Below, piece by piece: positions 48,980 through 60,262 of a DNA stretch of 64,000 nucleotides. The notes below the pieces were generated by a model. That model did no database searches. It saw nothing but the letters and a program-made list of their open reading frames with translations, and was not told the origin of the DNA. Where the stretch lies: contig JAJAGP010001514.1 in assembly GCA_025084515.1 (NCBI GenBank), forward strand, positions 120,343 to 184,342. Reading direction: 5' to 3'. Position 1 is the stretch's first letter; every line of letters starts with the position of its first letter. Position numbers and translations under genes: made by a program. This DNA comes from Ancistrus triradiatus (lineage: Eukaryota > Chordata > Actinopteri > Siluriformes > Loricariidae).

Positions 48980-49780
48980 ACAATGCATTCGGAAAGTATT
49001 CAGACCCTTTCACTTTTTTTCACATTTTATGTTGAAGCCTTGTGCTACAATGAAAAAAATTCCTCCGTTAATCTGCACTACATACTCAATTTGCAGATTT
49101 ATTAAAAAGGAAAATCAAAATTCGCAAGGACATAAGTATTCAGACTTTTAGCTATGACACTGGAAATTTGGCTCTAGGTTCATCCCATTTCTCTTGATCA
49201 TTTCTGAGATGTTTCTACACCTTGCTTGGATCCAGCTGTGGTAAATTCAGTTGATTGGACAGGATTTGTAAGGACACACACCTGTCTATATAAGGACATA
49301 CAGCTAACAATGCATGTCAGAGCAAAAACCAAGCCATGAGGACGGGAGAGATGGGATTTTGTGGAGACACAGGTCTGGAGAAGACTACAAAAAATCTGCT
49401 GCTGCACGGAAAGTTCCCAAGAGCACAGCGGCCTCCATAATACTTAAATGGAAGAATTTTGGAACACCCAGGACTCTAACTAGAGCTAAGTAATCGGGGA
49501 AGAAGGGTCTTGACCAAGAACCCAATGGTTACTCTGGCTGAGCTCCAAAGATCCTGTGTGCAGATGGGAGAAACTTCCAGAAGGTCAACCATGGGCTTTA
49601 TGGCAGAGTAGCCAGACTGAATCCTCTCTTTAAAATACATATGAAATCCCACTTCTATTTTTTTTTCACATTCTCATTACAGGTTTTTGAGTGCAGATTG
49701 ATGGGGAAAACTTGTTTTTTTTATTTTGATTTTATTTTAGCATATGGCCTCAACATAACAAGACTTTCTGAATGCATTGA
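48980..49780 (+). mobile_element. second Tc1-like family, internally deleted
   Basis: caatgcattcggaaagtatt at the left is mirrored by actttctgaatgcattg at the right. Inside are the fragments MRTGEMGFCGDTGLEKTTKN and KNPMVTLAELQRSC of a Tc1 transposase DNA-binding region; the catalytic core is absent. Confidence 0.85.
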
Positions 49781-50467
49781 AAATAAACAGAACTGTGAAT
49801 GTCTTCATTGTTTTTTATTTTAGTAGACACGCCTACCTTGCAGAACTTGTTGATATGCAGTTACATACAGTAGCTCATCTTCATCAATCATAATGTGTGT
49901 TAGAACCGGTGTTTATAGTTGGCAGGTTCTGTTTAGCTCATCATTGGCTTTGAGATGTTTAGCAATCCTAATATAATCTGTAACATGTCATCATGATGTG
50001 GGTGTCCAGTACTGCAATCACAAACATGATTGCAACATGTCTGAGTGACTAGAATTAATCAGACACTGTTCTGATGCTGTCTAGAATAGCCATAAAGCAA
50101 GACTAAAATTAAATATAAATAATAATCATTTCACACTAATGATTCATAATCTGCTCACCACGTCTTTTTAGTGATGATGGGCCTGTTAACCATTTGTCCA
50201 ATGAGTCATTCCTTTTAATTTATGATATTTCTCACACACTTTGTTGGTTTATCTTAAGCACATTTGGGTCAGACATGTCCAGAATGAGGAACAACCTGAC
50301 TGTTGACTAATGTTTGCTTGTTTAGGTTTGTACTGAAGTGACAATGCTTCTATGACATACTGAATCCTTGTCACTTTGATCTTGTTGAGGGTCACATTGG
50401 GTCCCAGAGCCGAGACTGGACTGTTTGGTACTACACTTGGCACCAGTCTGTCACCTTTACAGTTAGT

Positions 50468-50612
50468 CATGTAGCAGATGCCCTCATCCAGAATGATTTA
50501 ACTGTTGGTGCAATTCAAGCAGTTGTGGGTTAAGTGCCTTGCTCACGGGCCCAACAGACCTTCTGGATCATGGAGAAGAGCCTCAACCGCTGCCACCACA
50601 ATCCCCCACTAT
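50468..50612 (-). mobile_element. degraded tRNA-derived SINE
   Basis: agcagatgccctcatccaga, gcagttgtgggttaagtgcc and gctgccaccacaatcc follow the minus-strand order of the family with many changes and a deletion. Confidence 0.65.
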
Positions 50613-51285
50613 TTCTACTCATTCACAAATAGGGCCAAGTCAGTGCAGCCAATCCACCTAATTGTTTCTTGCGAGGAAAACATGTCTGGGGCCCTGGAGC
50701 CACGAGACACCATGGTGCCCAAGCTGGAATTCATGCATCATTTCATTCTTTTATTTCTAAATGAGCCACAACATCTTCAGCTAACAATCAAAAACAGTGG
50801 CATTTCCTTCAAAGCAAGGGTAACAAACAGGTCTATATAAAATATTATATAAATATTAATTTCATGAATAAAGTAAAATCAAACACCACATTCAATTCTA
50901 AATGCTGCTCTGCATTTTCTCGATTGCTGTAGGACACATCTGGCTGATAGTGCTACTAACCAATCGAAACTGCTCATTAGAGTGGCTTCTGTCTACGTGT
51001 TTGGGTGCCCCTTCTGATTAGATTGAAGGGTTCGGTATTGTGAGTCGATTAACAAACAGACAACATATCAGACCAATCAGATTTCTGAATTTTCCCTGCA
51101 GGGCTGACCCATAGCTTTCTAACCCTTCTGGGCATACTGAAGAAGGTGCTACGTATTAAGCATTCATAAATAAATGCTTTGTTGGACAATTGTACTTGTA
51201 GGGTTCATGGATTGTTTTTGAACATGTTACACAAAGTTAAGCAATGAAAGATGGGAAACATTGTGTTCTTTCATGCAGGCTACTT

Positions 51286-51478
51286 CTGTGGTAGACTAGT
51301 GGTTAAGGTACTGGACTATGGACCAAAAGGTCCAGGGTTCAAATCCCACCTCTGCCAAGCTGCCACTGTTGGGTCCTTGAGCAAGACCCTTAACCCACAA
51401 TTGCTTGGATTGTAAGACTGTACCAATTGTAAGTCGCTCTGGATAAGGGCGTCTGCTAAATGCTGTAAATGTAAATGT
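51286..51478 (+). mobile_element. tRNA-derived SINE, full length
   Basis: ctgtggtagactagtggtta head, ggttcaaatcc B box, tail gctaaatgctgtaaatg. Confidence 0.9.
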
Positions 51479-51948
51479 CATTTGCATTTGTTGGTCTGTT
51501 TAGAAATCCATACAGCCATTTAAAGTCAGGCCTAAGTTTATGTGGTTAATGTACTGTGCATGAACAATATGTGTACGAATTCAGGGGGGGGTTGGCAGAA
51601 GGGGTCTCCACTCTATACACTGCACGCCTCTGCTAAAACAGAAAACGTATTTCTCTAACTGAATTATTAACAAGTGAAGTAAACGAGATTGAGAGTCAGT
51701 CTCAGTCCCACGTTTTAGGTTGAAAAGTGCTTCCCTTTTCCCCATTCAGGTTTGAATGTTATAGGTGACAGATTTACTTGTGTGCCATTGTATGGAAGGT
51801 AATGACCTCCACTAGCTCATAAGAAATCTCCACATGTAACCTTCGCATTAGTAATCAGGCTTCTGGTCGGTCCAGCTGACCTTGGGACTGGTTGAAGGCT
51901 CAATCCATATTCAATTACGACAAGCAAGAAAATTGGTCTCGCAAAGGT

Positions 51949-51978
51949 GTGTGTGTGTGTGTTTGTGTGTGTGAGAGA
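51949..51978 (+). repeat. (GT)n microsatellite
   Basis: gtgtgtgtgtgtttgtgtgt run followed by gagaga. Confidence 0.85.
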
Positions 51979-52117
51979 GAGACAGAAATAGAGAGTATGA
52001 CCCTGTTAGTTTCAGCAGGGAAGAGATGATGCCAATGTGCCCGAGTGATGCAAATGTGTGGCGTGTGATGCAAACATTTGTATTCTAAAGCAATAAGCCA
52101 CCAGATAGTCTGTATGT

Positions 52118-52490
52118 TACAGTGGCTATTTAGTGTGACCTCCCCTTACACTTGAGCAACAGCAGCATCTGGCAGTCTGAAGAAGCTTGACCAGGAATGG
52201 TCTTTTTGGCAGGGTAGCAGGGAAGAAACCACTTTTTCAGAAGGGGATCAGAGTGAAAAGGCTAAGATATGCTAAAGCTCGCAAAGATTGGAATGAAGAT
52301 CAGTGGACAGGAGGGTTATGGAGTGACGAATCCAAGTTTTGAAATTTTTGGTTCAACTCGTTGACAAGACTTTATATTCAGCCATTATGGTATTGCTAAA
52401 ACAGAACTCTAATGGTGGCCTAAGACTTTTGCACAGTACATCTTTGGAATGTGGGTGGAAACCAGAGTACCGAGAGGAAACCCATTGAGA
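52118..52490 (+). mobile_element. Tc1 derivative lacking its left end, abutting a SINE scrap
   Basis: Transposase remnant at 52190-52350, then aatggtggcctaagactttt and gcacagta at 52439. 52440-52490 (ctttggaatgtgggtggaaa) is a small reversed DANA-like piece. Confidence 0.75.
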
Positions 52491-52944
52491 CACATCCCTA
52501 ATGTGTAGTATTAACAATAATTAAGTCAGATGAAATTTTGACATTCGTCAGTCTCATGAATTGACAAGCTGCAGATTTATTTGAAGTTCTACTTGGTAGT
52601 CACTGTTGAGCGTCAGTATCTGACCATTGGCTGTAGTCTGTTCGGTCTCTGCTGCAGTGTGGGTCTTCCTCAGGGTGAGTCGATGAAGGTCTGCTGTCAG
52701 AACGCAGCAGGAGAGCATTCCCCGATCATCTGCTTAGACTAGAGAAACACTACAGGGGAGGAGCAACCAAAGCAAAGACGCTCTCGAGAGACCACGCACT
52801 GAGCATCTCATTTTTCAACCTCAGCTTTTCTGCTGCCGCTAGCTATATCTCACGCAAAGAAACAGCCTGATAACTGTATAAATGTGGAGCTGCCCACTTA
52901 ACAGTTTCATAGTGGTGGAAAAATGGTCGCAAGGCACATTTTTG

Positions 52945-53272
52945 GGGACCTCTAAATGTGGAGTCTTTAGGGCAGGGCTATTGAACCAGCTCAGAGTGGG
53001 ACTGAGGTTATTAATACTCTGGCACGGGACTTCTTGTCGTCCCACGCACCAGACTCGTGACAGCGGGTGGCAGGTCGTTCAGTGCCTCAGCTCCTATGCT
53101 GTGGAACTCCCTTCCACGATCACTGCGGGACTGCTCCACCCTGTCTTCATTTAAAATTCACCTTGAAACCTTGCTCTTTAATTCTTATTACTCTTCTCCT
53201 GTTTAACTTTCTTTCCTTTCTCTCTCTGTTAAGCGTCCTTGGGTTTGTGAAAGGCGCTATACAAATTGAACA

Positions 53273-53303
<31 letters not shown>

Positions 53304-53310
53304 ATAATCG
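52945..53310 (+). mobile_element. LINE 3' end (L2/CR1-like) with (TTA)n tail
   Basis: cagtgcctcagctcctatgc-tgtggaactcccttcca is the typical ...SYA--LWNSLP C-terminus of a LINE reverse-transcriptase ORF. It is followed by aaggcgctatacaaattgaa and an (ATT)n tail at 53273-53301, as in L2/CR1-like elements. The frame is broken. Confidence 0.65.
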
Positions 53311-53902
53311 TGTGTGGAACCAAAGTGTGTTTGTGTCAATTCTAAGAGGTTAAAAAAATCATGGTACGGACTGTAAAATGGGAGGTGTACATTGTCGAGT
53401 TGGATTACATGTTCTTGTTTATTACGTCATTTAATGCAATTGAGTTTTTGAACACCAGAGGGTGCAATAATACACCATGCATACAGACACACATACCATT
53501 CGTAAAGTCAAAGCTAATGTAGCTTGTAACACATATTTAATGAATAATTTTGTGCAAATTCATACTGAAACCATCATGATGACCCTTCTCAATTACATGT
53601 ACCATTCTGTTAGATGATCACACTGTACTCGGTGTACTTAGGAAAACTATGCCCACATGTAATGTGCCATCTACAGGCCATTCTTGGTATTACTAAAATC
53701 TGTAGTCTGTATAAATTTAATAAAACAGTGTTCTGGTAGCCTCTGAAATCCCCCTCAGGAGTTGCTCTTGAGATATTTTTCGTGTTTATTGTCCCCTGAA
53801 CACTGAAATTAAATGTATGCCTTTGCTCTCACCACTGAGCCATGAGCTCTGCTAGTAGTAGTGGTGTCTAACTAATCTTTGGTGTTTCTTGCTCTGTCGC
53901 AG

Positions 53903-54069
53903 GTGACACCATGCGTGCAGCCTCCTCGGAGTTTGCCGATGACCCGTGCTCATCAGTGAAGCGAGGCACTATGGTCCGGGCAGCCCGCGCCCTCCTGTCT
54001 GCCGTCACTCGCCTCCTCATCCTCGCCGACATGGCCGACGTCATGAGACTCCTGGCGCACCTAAAAATT
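53903..54069 (+). CDS. ctnna2: alpha-catenin (ctnna2-like) internal coding exon B
   Basis: This 167-nt exon starts in phase 1: the first GT completes the glycine codon begun by the previous exon. It continues DTMRAASSEFADDPCSSVKRG and TMVRAARALLSAVTRLLILAD, then MADVMRLLAHLKI, and ends in phase 0 before gtatgc. The acceptor is tgctctgtcgcag. The FADDPCSSVKRG and RAARALLSAVTRLLILADMADV helices are near-invariant in alpha-catenins and form part of the N-domain four-helix bundle. MRLLAHLKI resembles alphaN (MRLLSHLKI) rather than alphaE (YKLLVQLKV), which supports ctnna2. The translated reading continues into the intron without a stop for about 40 codons, but the splice donor and family homology end the exon here. 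Confidence 0.96.
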
Positions 54070-54334
54070 GTATGCAGCTTCTCTTTCAGAGCTTCTCTGG
54101 GGCCTTTCGTTCAGTTTTCTTTCTTTTACCTTCCCTTTCCCCCTCTGGTTATCTTGTATTTTGTTCCATTAACGCATTCCTTGGCCTAAATGATAAAGCC
54201 TCTGTGATATACAAAGTTACAAAATATGTTTTGCTGAATGCGCCCATGATGTCATGGCTAGAAGCAATATGATGTTGCTTACAGAGAACCAGCTCTGAAA
54301 GCATTACACAACATGTTCTTCCCTGCATGATACA

Positions 54335-56040
54335 TCCCTTCTCCAGCCACATTATCCTTCATCCATTATCCGCTTCTGTTTTTATCCTCCTTCATCTCTT
54401 ATTTTCTCTCCCATTCCTTCCTATCTTGCCCCTTTACTTTTCCTTTTTTTCCTTCCTCCTCTATTTGCCTGCCATGCCCTTCCTTTTGCTTCCCAACACT
54501 TCCATGATCTCTGTAGAGTCCCTTTTCTTCACTCACTTACATTTTTTTAATGTTTGCTACTTCGCTTTCCTTCTTCCCTCTTCTCTTCCCTTTAACTTTT
54601 TTCACTTGGCTTCCCTCTACATCTTCATTTTATTTCTTTCTTTTTCCTTTCCCTTCATTTCCCTTTATGCAGTTTCTCTCCCTCGTCACTTTTGCTTTTT
54701 TGCACCATTTGCTTCTCTTACATTCCCTGATGGTCACTTCTTTTCTTTCCCATATCCATTACCTCCCTTCTCATTCCTCGTTTTGATTTTCGTTCTTTTT
54801 CCTCCCATTAGGTTTTCTTCCATTCTGGCCTCTTTCCTTCCTGTCCATCTTCTTCTGTTTGCTACTTTTCTTTTTGCATCTTTTCTTTCTCATCATTCTC
54901 TATACTTTTCCTCCTTTTCCTTTCTTTCATATCTCAATTCTTTATACCTCTCTTTTTTACCGTTTCCATTTCCTTCACTTACCATTTGCTGTTATTCTGT
55001 TATCCTGTACCTTCCCTTCACGTCATCTCTTCTTTTACCTCTTTCCATTCTGTCCTTTTCCCTTCCTTTCCCTCCTCTTTGGTTTGTTACTTATTTTAAC
55101 TTTTTCTTCCTTATCCCCCATTCCTTTCGTCCTTTTCCCTCTCTTTCCTCCCTTCCATGCCCATTTCTTTCCTTCTCTTTTCCATTATTGTTTTTCAGTC
55201 GTTCCTTTCCTTCCTACCTTGACTTGGCTTCCCTCCATAACTCTCTAGCTTATTTCTTTCCGTTTTCCTTCCCTTCATTTCCCTTTATGCAGTTTCCCTC
55301 CCACTTTACTTCCCTTCACTTTCCATCCATTTGTCTCTCTTACCTTCCCTGCTAGTCACTTATTTTCCTTCCCATATCTTTTGCTTCTCTTCTCATTGCT
55401 ATTTAATTTTCGTTCTTTTCCATCTCGTTAGGTTCCCTTTCATTCTGGCCTATTTCCTTCCTGTCCCTGATCTTCTTACTACCTTTTTTTCTCCATCCTT
55501 AATTCTTTGTACCTTTCCATTTTGTTACCTTTCCCCATCTCTTCTTCTTCCCTCTTATTTCACCTTTTCCATTTCCTTTGCTTACCTTCTGCTATTATCT
55601 TGACCCTTCCCTTTCACATCATGTCTTCTCGTACCTCTTTCCATTCTGTCCTTTTCCTAACCTTTTCTTCATTATCCCCCATTCCTTCCATCCTGCCATC
55701 TTCCTTTTCCCTCTCTTTCCTTCCTTCCAGGCCCATTTCATTCCTTCTCTTTTCTATCATTCTTTTTCAATCGTTCCTTTGTTACATTTCTCCATCTCCT
55801 CTCTTTCCGTCAGACTTTGCCTTTTCCATTTCCTTTCCCACCCTCTTCCTTCTTCCCCTTTCATTGTGACCTATTCCTATGCATCTGTTCCATTGTCTTC
55901 CTTCTTTCTCTGCACCTTTAATTTCTTCATTTTTACTTGTACCCATTATTTGTTCAGTTTCCTTTTATGACGTTCTCTATCTCTTTCCTTTCCGGCCTTT
56001 TACTTCTTCTAGACCTTCTATTTCTTTTATCGCCATCTAT
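54335..56040 (+). repeat. 1.7-kb polypyrimidine (TTCC/CTTT-rich) tract
   Basis: The + strand is overwhelmingly C and T, with words such as cccttccttt, ttccttcc and ttccatttcctt recurring, and A or G scattered. Because stop codons need purines, long spurious frames occur (one of 342 codons, composed of Phe, Ser, Leu and Pro). Larger direct repeats are visible: ttcccttcatttccctttat at about 54648 and 55268, and cattctggcctatttccttc-type words at about 54823 and 55441. Confidence 0.92.
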
Positions 56041-57159
56041 GTTTGACTCGTATTTCTTAGCACTTTTTCTCCTAATTGGTTCCTTCAAACACTGAAATCC
56101 TCCGATCTACTCATCGTCATGGAGGCTTCAAAGACATATTGGATTTTCTTCACAGCTGGCCTCCAAAACATTGTCAAAATAAATCTCTAGTCTTGCCGCT
56201 TCCTGACTGTCTCAATATCTGTCTGTATTTCCTTCTGCCTGTGACACCTTTATGCTCAGGCCCTTTAGCAGTAACCGTTAGACATCCCCTTAGACACCGT
56301 TTGAGGCTAATTATGAACTGTGGAGCTACTTCTCACTTTGGCTTGTCACTACTAATTCAAACTGTTCTTGACATGCAGCTCCTAAAGTAAATAGTTCAGT
56401 GATCGGGGCTATTAAATGAGTATTAATATTAAAAGACTATTAAGTATTATGTATGCGGTTTTCTCCGTTGATTAATCAAGCAAAACACCATCTGAATCGT
56501 TTCTACACAAAGTTCTACAGTTATATGGGCTTAGTTTCTTGCCTGTCTCTTCATTATGTGACATGATGTGAAACTGGGCTTAGAAGAACAGTATTCCAGC
56601 TTCCACTACTTTTAATGTTTAAGCTAGGGATGTGTGATACTGAAAAAAACAATATCTCAGTATTTCCCAGGGTTAGAACGAATAGTAGATAATACTTTGG
56701 CTGTGTGTATCTTGGGTCTAAAGTAATCTAAGTTGTTTGAACCCATCTCTCTCCACCGCCTGAATTGGCACCATGTTTTTTGCAATGTAATTGGTGACAG
56801 CATTTGTTATATCTTGTCCTCGGATGCTTTTTTCTGAATGATTCCGCTAAGGTTTATTTTTGTGCTGCTGCCTTGGCTGGTTTAAGCCTGTCGTGGACAG
56901 TTTGTCTTCATATTCTGCCCAGGGGTTAGTTAAAAGATGGTGAAATAAGTTAGTTGTCGAGCCGTCTTTAATGCCAACCGATTTTCGACATAGTTTGAGC
57001 AATATCTATCTTTTTTAAAGGCATAGACTATGAGGCTGGTGGTGTCTGTATTTTGTCTCCTGGTGCAGTTTGTTCACTCATTTTAACAGCCTGTTACGAT
57101 ATTATTATAGACATATTGTAGAGGTTTTATTGTAGAGTTTGTAGAGGTAGATACCAGTC

Positions 57160-57690
57160 CTTGAGTGTGTTTACATGCATTTAATAATCTGATCATAGTC
57201 AAATTTCTGCAGTTTTCTGATTATTCAAGTGCTCATGTATACAGCATACTCCAATCTCGAAATCAGATGAAGAAATCTGATAAAGACAGCTGGATTTTAC
57301 TCCAGTAATCAGATTCCTCATAGCATGTACACCAGTTGTTTCAAACAGTTGTCTTAGTAAATATGGTTGCCAGGTACTTTTATCCTAAAGACTTGGCTTT
57401 ATTTGGGCTCTTCACAGATCTAGCATCCCGAAAGTAAACGTGCCATGGAAGTAAAGGCAGCGAAACGGCTACCGAACACGTTGTGGCGATTCTGAAACGC
57501 AGTATATATTCGAGAAAATGAAAAATTACATTATTTAATATTGAGGTTAGAAGTTTGTATGACATATTTCTGTGAGATTCATGGCTGGTTGCAAAGTATA
57601 AATCCGATTATTGCACGAGTCATGTAAACCTGGGAGTTTCTGACAAAATCTTTCCTGCAGTTTTCGAATTATGAAGTGCATGCAAACGAA
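57160..57690 (-). mobile_element. MITE-like repeat, GTTTACATG family, full inverted copy
   Basis: Left gtgtttacatgcatttaata and right gcagttttcgaattatgaag; the interior (tcagattcctcatagcatgt, tatggttgccaggtac, cgcagtatatattcgag) is the reverse complement of 31420-31945. Confidence 0.75.
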
Positions 57691-58010
57691 AAGAAATGTG
57701 CTAATTCTTCTTTTCCATCACTGCAATAAATGGCACTTTTATGATGTCTGAAATCAATGTTTTCCTACTTTCAAAGCATATTTAAAAGCACTCACTCTTG
57801 CTTTTAGTCATATTCATTGTGGATGTCTGAAAATGACTAAAACATGAATAGATTTATTAGTAGAATGGACTTTAAATGCATTCCTGAGAGGACTGGAGAG
57901 TCGGGAACTACTTTAGTGCTCAATTAATGCTCTCGTCGTAAGAGAGAAAGACACGTATTCAAGTTCGTAAAGGTGGTCCATGCGCTGAATTCAAATCGGA
58001 GTGTGTATTA

Positions 58011-58030
58011 TGTGTGTGTGTGTGTGTGTG
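58011..58030 (+). promoter_or_regulatory. (TG)10 tract adjoining a 3' splice site
   Basis: Ten TG dinucleotides followed by tttgtgcttaag immediately before exon C. It occupies the position of the polypyrimidine tract. TG tracts at acceptors are known to affect exon inclusion (CFTR exon 9 is the classical case); an effect here is inferred only. Confidence 0.6.
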
Positions 58031-58042
58031 TTTGTGCTTAAG

Positions 58043-58162
58043 GTGGAGGATGCTCTTGAAGCGGTGAAGAATGCCACCAACGAGCAAGACCTTGCCAATC
58101 GTTTTAAGGAGTTTGGGAAGGAGATGGTCAAGCTGAACTATGTGGCTGCTGGAAGACAGCAG
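58043..58162 (+). CDS. ctnna2: alpha-catenin (ctnna2-like) internal coding exon C, 120 nt
   Basis: Exactly 40 codons, phase 0 at both ends: VEDALEAVKNATNEQDLANR, then FKEFGKEMVKLNYVAAGRQQ. The NATNEQDLANRFKEFGKEMVKLNYVAA string is alphaN-type; alphaE has a clearly different sequence here. The acceptor is tttgtgcttaag|GTG, preceded by ten TG repeats instead of an ordinary polypyrimidine tract. The donor is CAG|gtacac. One oddity: the residue before RQQ is Gly (GGA), where the alpha-catenins I remember have Arg or Lys. The exon length is a multiple of three, so skipping it would keep the frame and delete 40 residues of the N domain. Confidence 0.95.
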
Positions 58163-58906
58163 GTACACAAGTCCTACATTACACTGCATCTTTATTTAGC
58201 CTCTGTTTGTAAGGTAACTGCAAAAAATAATATTACTAATAGCTTAGTCGCGTGTACCTGTGTCAGGCATGCTAACCTGTGAGAATACGTGCACTGGCGA
58301 TCACAGTTTAAATGAGCAGTTACTGCCATCTGCAGGCTGTTAGGAGAATCGCAACTGAAATGAAAACGGAGAAGTCTAATCTGTTTTCCCTAACCGTCTA
58401 TATTACCTCTGTTGAAGCTAGTATAGGTTGATTTTGGGGGGCAAAGAAGAGCTGAATAACTGCTTTTATCTTGACTGGTCTTATTTATTACTGACTGTGG
58501 TAGCCTAGTGGTTAAGGTACTGGACTATGGACCAGAAGGTCCAGGGTTCAAATCCCACCTCTGCCAAGCTGCCACTGTTGGGTCCTTGAGCAAGACCCTT
58601 AACCCACAATTGCTTGGATTGTAAGACTGTATCAATTGTAAGTCGCTCTGGATAAGGGCGTCTGCTAAATGCTGTAAATGTAAATTAAAAGTCTACAAAT
58701 TTGCACCCAGCCTGATTTAGATCAGTATAGAGATTTACAACCATCAGGGCATTTCATAGTGGAGCCTTGGATCGTATCTGGATCATCCAGATCCGTGTTC
58801 TTGCCTGTATTGGAAGCCAAAGTGATCTGTTATAGCCCATCACGGGACGTGGCAGACTGGATAACTGCACGACTGAGCAGATGTTTTCTGTGTGTTTTCT
58901 CTCCAG
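58163..58906 (+). other. ctnna2 intron between exons C and D (744 bp)
   Basis: Donor gtacac, acceptor ctccag. A quarter of it is a full-length tRNA-derived SINE; the rest shows nothing recognisable. Confidence 0.88.
58493..58686 (+). mobile_element. tRNA-derived SINE, best-preserved copy
   Basis: gactgtggtagcctagtggt head with A box tagcctagtgg, B box ggttcaaatcc, central ccactgttgggtccttgagc and tail ctggataagggcgtctgcta then tgctgtaaatgtaaat. It serves as the in-window reference for the family. Confidence 0.93.
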
Positions 58907-59173
58907 GAGCTGAAGGACCCTCAGTGTAGGGACGAGATGGCAGCTGCTCGCGGTGCCCTCAAGAAAAACGCCACCATGCTGTACACGGCGTCTCAGGCGT
59001 TCCTGCGTCACCCGGACGTCGCCGCCACCAGGGCCAACCGAGACTACGTCTTCAAACAGGTCCAGGAGGCCATCGGGGGCATCTCCAGTGCCGCCCAGGC
59101 TACCTCTCCCGTTGAGGAGAAGCACGGACATGCTGGCATCGGCGAGCTGGCCGCCGCTCTCAATGAGTTTGAT
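58907..59173 (+). CDS. ctnna2: alpha-catenin (ctnna2-like) internal coding exon D, 267 nt
   Basis: 89 codons in phase 0-0: it opens ELKDPQCRDEMAAARGALKK, runs through NATMLYTASQAFLRHPDVAA and TRANRDYVFKQVQEAIGGIS, and ends GIGELAAALNEFD. The acceptor is tgttttctctccag and the donor GAT|gtaagt. KNATMLYTASQAFLRHPDVAATRANRDYVFKQVQEAI is the alphaN signature region at the end of the N domain and the linker to the middle (M) domain. The following exon, expected to begin with a sequence like NKIILDP, is not in the window. The exon sits between a + strand SINE 221 bp upstream and a - strand copy of the same SINE family about 1.3 kb downstream. Confidence 0.96.
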
Positions 59174-59902
59174 GTAAGTAGGTTATTTTTCCTCTGCAGT
59201 GCGCTGTGATGTGCGTCTGTAGTCAGTGCAGGTGTGCGCCATTTAACGTCCATCCAATCGATCCAATCACCTTCTTGAAGGCAGAACAACATGATAACAT
59301 TATTTTCATTTTCTTTATTAAAACTAAACTAAAACACTATGTACAAAGTATCTAAACTACCAGTCAGCATCCGTTTAGGTCCACGTCCTGTTTCACAGAG
59401 TGTAATGCAGACATCAAACAGATCACAACAAATCACATTGCCATGCTAACGGTTATCCCGAATGCCCCACACCATACGGCTACCATTCTTTAAACTAAAG
59501 AAAGCGACACAACCTTGCCCTTCCTTTCATGGTTCATGAATAAGTCCTAGGCCCAGAGCTGCTCGGGATTCACCTCAGGCGCTCTCTGTCACCGCCTTTC
59601 ACTCTGCACAACCCTCCACTGTCAGTCTTAGAGACTCTGCGTGTGTTTCTGGCCTTTGTTGTGGAACACTATTATTAAAGAGCACTGTGAATAGACATAA
59701 AGCATAAATAGACGTAACTGACCTACACTTGCATCACAACCATCTTTGTCTCTCTATAAACTCTGTGATGAGTTTAATGCAATATGGTAAGGCTGTCATC
59801 TAGTGGCTAAAAGGAAATCACAGCATAAATAACAGCATGGATAAAAACTGGAAGCAAATATATTGTAAGGTTTTCCTTTCAGGTTAGCAGTGTTTGGGAA
59901 AT

Positions 59903-60262
59903 ACAGTACTGAGCAAAAGTCTTAAGCCATCATTAGATTTGTTGTTTTAGCAGTATTATAATGATGATGTAACATATTGTTGAAAGTTGAACCCAAACAC
60001 TTGGATTCGTCACTCCATAGTCGTCTTTTCCACTGATCTTTATTCCAGCCTTTGTGAGATGTAGCATATCTGAACCTTTTCACGCTGTAAAAGAGCCCAC
60101 TTGGCATCCCAATGATTTACGAGTTATTACTGCATACACATTTCTTGTATATTCTGGTTGGATAATAAAGAGACTGGGAAATACCTATATAGATTCATTA
60201 TACCATTGCTAAAACAAGACTATATCAAATCTAATGGTGGCCTAAGACTTTTGCACAGTACT
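59903..60262 (-). mobile_element. Tc1 deletion derivative
   Basis: cagtactgagcaaaagtctt and taagacttttgcacagtact ends. The minus strand still reads KGWNKDQWKRRLWSDESK, the first-Asp region of a Tc1 transposase. Confidence 0.9.

Larger units (their letters stand above)
40238..53902 (+). other. ctnna2 intron between exons A and B (13,665 bp)
   Basis: Bounded by gtaagt and cgcag. It contains SINEs, Tc1 derivatives, a frameshifted Tc1 transposon, microsatellites and a LINE 3' end, each listed separately. I recognise nothing in 40470-41325, 41870-42415, 42500-42900, 43100-44185, 47330-48645, 49785-50465, 50615-51285, 51480-52115, 52440-52940 and 53310-53902. Confidence 0.85.
54070..58042 (+). other. 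ctnna2 intron between exons B and C (3,973 bp)
   Basis: Donor gtatgc, acceptor cttaag. It holds a 1.7-kb pyrimidine tract, one GTTTACATG-ended repeat and a (TG)10 run next to the acceptor. 56040-57150 and 57695-58000 show nothing recognisable. Confidence 0.85.

Noticed and set aside
54327..55355. 342-codon open frame
   Set aside because: It lies entirely in the polypyrimidine tract; composition is Phe/Ser/Leu/Pro only, and overlapping frames are equally open because stop codons need purines.
58493..58570. tRNA gene (A and B boxes present)
   Set aside because: The tRNA-like head is part of a multi-copy SINE with a fixed 3' body; no clean cloverleaf with an acceptor stem was apparent.
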